Below are positions 63,173 through 64,000 of a stretch of 64,000 bases of DNA, piece by piece. This DNA is from Pontixanthobacter aestiaquae (GTDB lineage Bacteria > Pseudomonadota > Alphaproteobacteria > Sphingomonadales > Sphingomonadaceae), in assembly GCF_009827455.1 (NCBI RefSeq), contig NZ_WTYZ01000001.1, positions 2,055,001 to 2,119,000 on the forward strand, read 5' to 3'. Position numbers and translations under genes: made by a program. Under the pieces are notes generated by a model. It was not told the origin of the DNA, did not search any database, and was given only the letters and a program-made list of their open reading frames with translations. Positions within the stretch are counted from its first letter, which is position 1. Every line of letters begins with the position of its first letter.

Positions 63173-64000
63173 GCGCCTGTCTCCCCGACTATCTCTTGGG
63201 CCAATGCCGTCCGGTCCAGCTTTCCATTCGGATTGAGCGGCATCGAGTCTTTCCAGTGAATCACATGAGGCTGCATAAAATTGGGAAGCTCCTTTGCCAG
63301 CGCTTTGGGCAATTGCGCCTCCGCATCCTCTGCATCATGCGCGGCCCGCACAACAAGATGTATTGCATGGCCCAGCCGCTCGTCCTTAACGCCCAGCGCA
63401 ACCGCTTCTGCGACCAGATCGGTTGCGCGCGCGGCGTCCTCGATCTCTTGCGGACTGATGCGGTTGCCCGCGCTTTTGATCATCGCATCACGGCGACCGA
63501 TAAAATAGAGCAAGCCGTCGGCGTCGCGTTTGACGCGGTCTCCGGACCAGACTGCAATACCACCATATTCGGAACCATCGGGAGACGGCTTGAACCGTTC
63601 AGCAGTACGCTCGGCGTCCTGCCAGTATCCTTGCGCCACCAAAGGCCCGCAATGGACCAGCTCGCCCTCCTCGCCCGGATCGGCGACATTACCTTCATCG
63701 TCGATCACCATAATCTCTGCAAAGGGGATCCCGCGGCCCATTGATGTCGGATGGCTCTCGACCAGTTCCGGATCAAGATATGTCGAACGGAATGCCTCGG
63801 TCAGACCGTACATCGGGAACAGGCGAGCTTGCGGGAAAATACCGCGTAAATCGCTCACCAATTCTTCGGTCAAAGCGCCGCCACTGTTGGTCAAACGGCG
63901 GAGTGGCGCACTGGCTTCGGCCGGCCATTCCAGCTCGGTCAATTGTACCCAAAGCGGCGGGACGGCGGCTAGCGTAGTGACGCCGTATTTCGCGCAAGCC
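63169..64000 (-). CDS. XrtA-associated AMP-forming acyl-CoA ligase, N-terminus beyond the window
   Basis: The frame is open from the right edge to the stop at 63169, giving about 277 C-terminal residues. The first visible residues (AKYGVTTLAAVPPLW) are in phase with the rest, so the gene continues past 64000 and any start inside the window would be internal. MYGLTEAFRSTYL is motif A5-like, WSGDRVKRDADGLLYFIGRRD the hinge/A8 region and NPNGKLDRTAL holds the catalytic Lys. This is the C-terminal half of a TIGR03098-type ligase tied to XrtA loci. It overlaps the decarboxylase by ATGA. Confidence 0.92.
   Translation of the reverse strand, partial: ACAKYGVTTLAAVPPLWVQLTELEWPAEASAPLRRLTNSGGALTEELVSDLRGIFPQARLFPMYGLTEAFRSTYLDPELVESHPTSMGRGIPFAEIMVIDDEGNVADPGEEGELVHCGPLVAQGYWQDAERTAERFKPSPDGSEYGGIAVWSGDRVKRDADGLLYFIGRRDAMIKSAGNRISPQEIEDAARATDLVAEAVALGVKDERLGHAIHLVVRAAHDAEDAEAQLPKALAKELPNFMQPHVIHWKDSMPLNPNGKLDRTALAQEIVGETGA

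Noticed and set aside
63169..63942. Complete 257-aa ligase starting inside the window
   Set aside because: The codon at 63942 is TTG and the frame continues upstream with ligase-like sequence to the window end, so the gene is truncated by the window.

Overview
The window reads as chromosomal DNA of a heterotrophic alphaproteobacterium of the Sphingomonadales, most likely an Erythrobacteraceae member (Erythrobacter/Altererythrobacter-like). The reasons are an alphaproteobacterial nuoA-N operon that runs into birA-coaX-rnj-DUF1467, a fabA-fabB-fabI group, an RNase E with a large acidic/basic insertion, and a complete sphingomonad-type XrtA (exosortase A) exopolysaccharide locus. The genus is inferred. 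I saw no rRNA, tRNA, insertion sequence, prophage or CRISPR array.

Layout. 1-2358 (minus): three poorly characterised genes: an Hpt-like protein without its phosphoacceptor His, a soluble/membrane fusion that looks like a degenerate nucleotidyltransferase plus CDP-alcohol phosphotransferase, and a protein cut by the window edge. 2373-4991 (plus): a large two-helix membrane coiled-coil protein with TipN-like architecture, divergent from the Hpt gene. 4994-24986 (minus): one tightly packed transcription unit of 14 complex I genes followed by birA, coaX, rnj and DUF1467. Six additional small membrane or exported proteins are threaded between the nuo genes, almost all with ATGA/TGATG/TAATG overlaps; one encodes only 47 residues. 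25103-27804 (minus): a beta-propeller-like lipoprotein and a coniferyl-aldehyde-type dehydrogenase. 28012-31357: thiolase, a small lipoprotein, an SH3 protein and a D-2-hydroxyacid dehydrogenase. 31448-34038 (minus): fabA, fabB, and fabI. 34149-38658 (minus): PBP1A, RF2 and a lipoprotein-like methyltransferase. 38756-42802: cell-wall amidase divergent from RNase E. 42877-47798: methyltransferase, haloalkane dehalogenase, SDR, then sdhB, a PaaI thioesterase and zapE.

47802-64000 (minus): an RpfF-like (DSF synthase family) crotonase lies at the downstream edge of the XrtA locus. The locus order in the transcribed direction is AMP ligase (cut by the window end), PLP decarboxylase, [205-bp gap with a palindrome], polysaccharide export lipoprotein, chain-length determinant, tyrosine kinase, outer-membrane barrel, AAA ATPase, polysaccharide deacetylase, FemAB-like protein, glycosyltransferase, exosortase A fused to EpsI, and an asparagine-synthase-like amidotransferase. 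Together these should build, modify and export an exopolysaccharide. No PEP-CTERM substrate is encoded in the window.

The most interesting points are the RpfF-like gene beside the EPS locus, the six extra proteins embedded in the complex I operon, the degenerate cytidylyltransferase/CDP-alcohol transferase-like fusion, the TipN-like protein paired with a His-less Hpt, and the lysine-rich NuoC tail. Many start codons were moved downstream of the longest open frame where overlaps, Shine-Dalgarno sequences or family N-termini favoured this.
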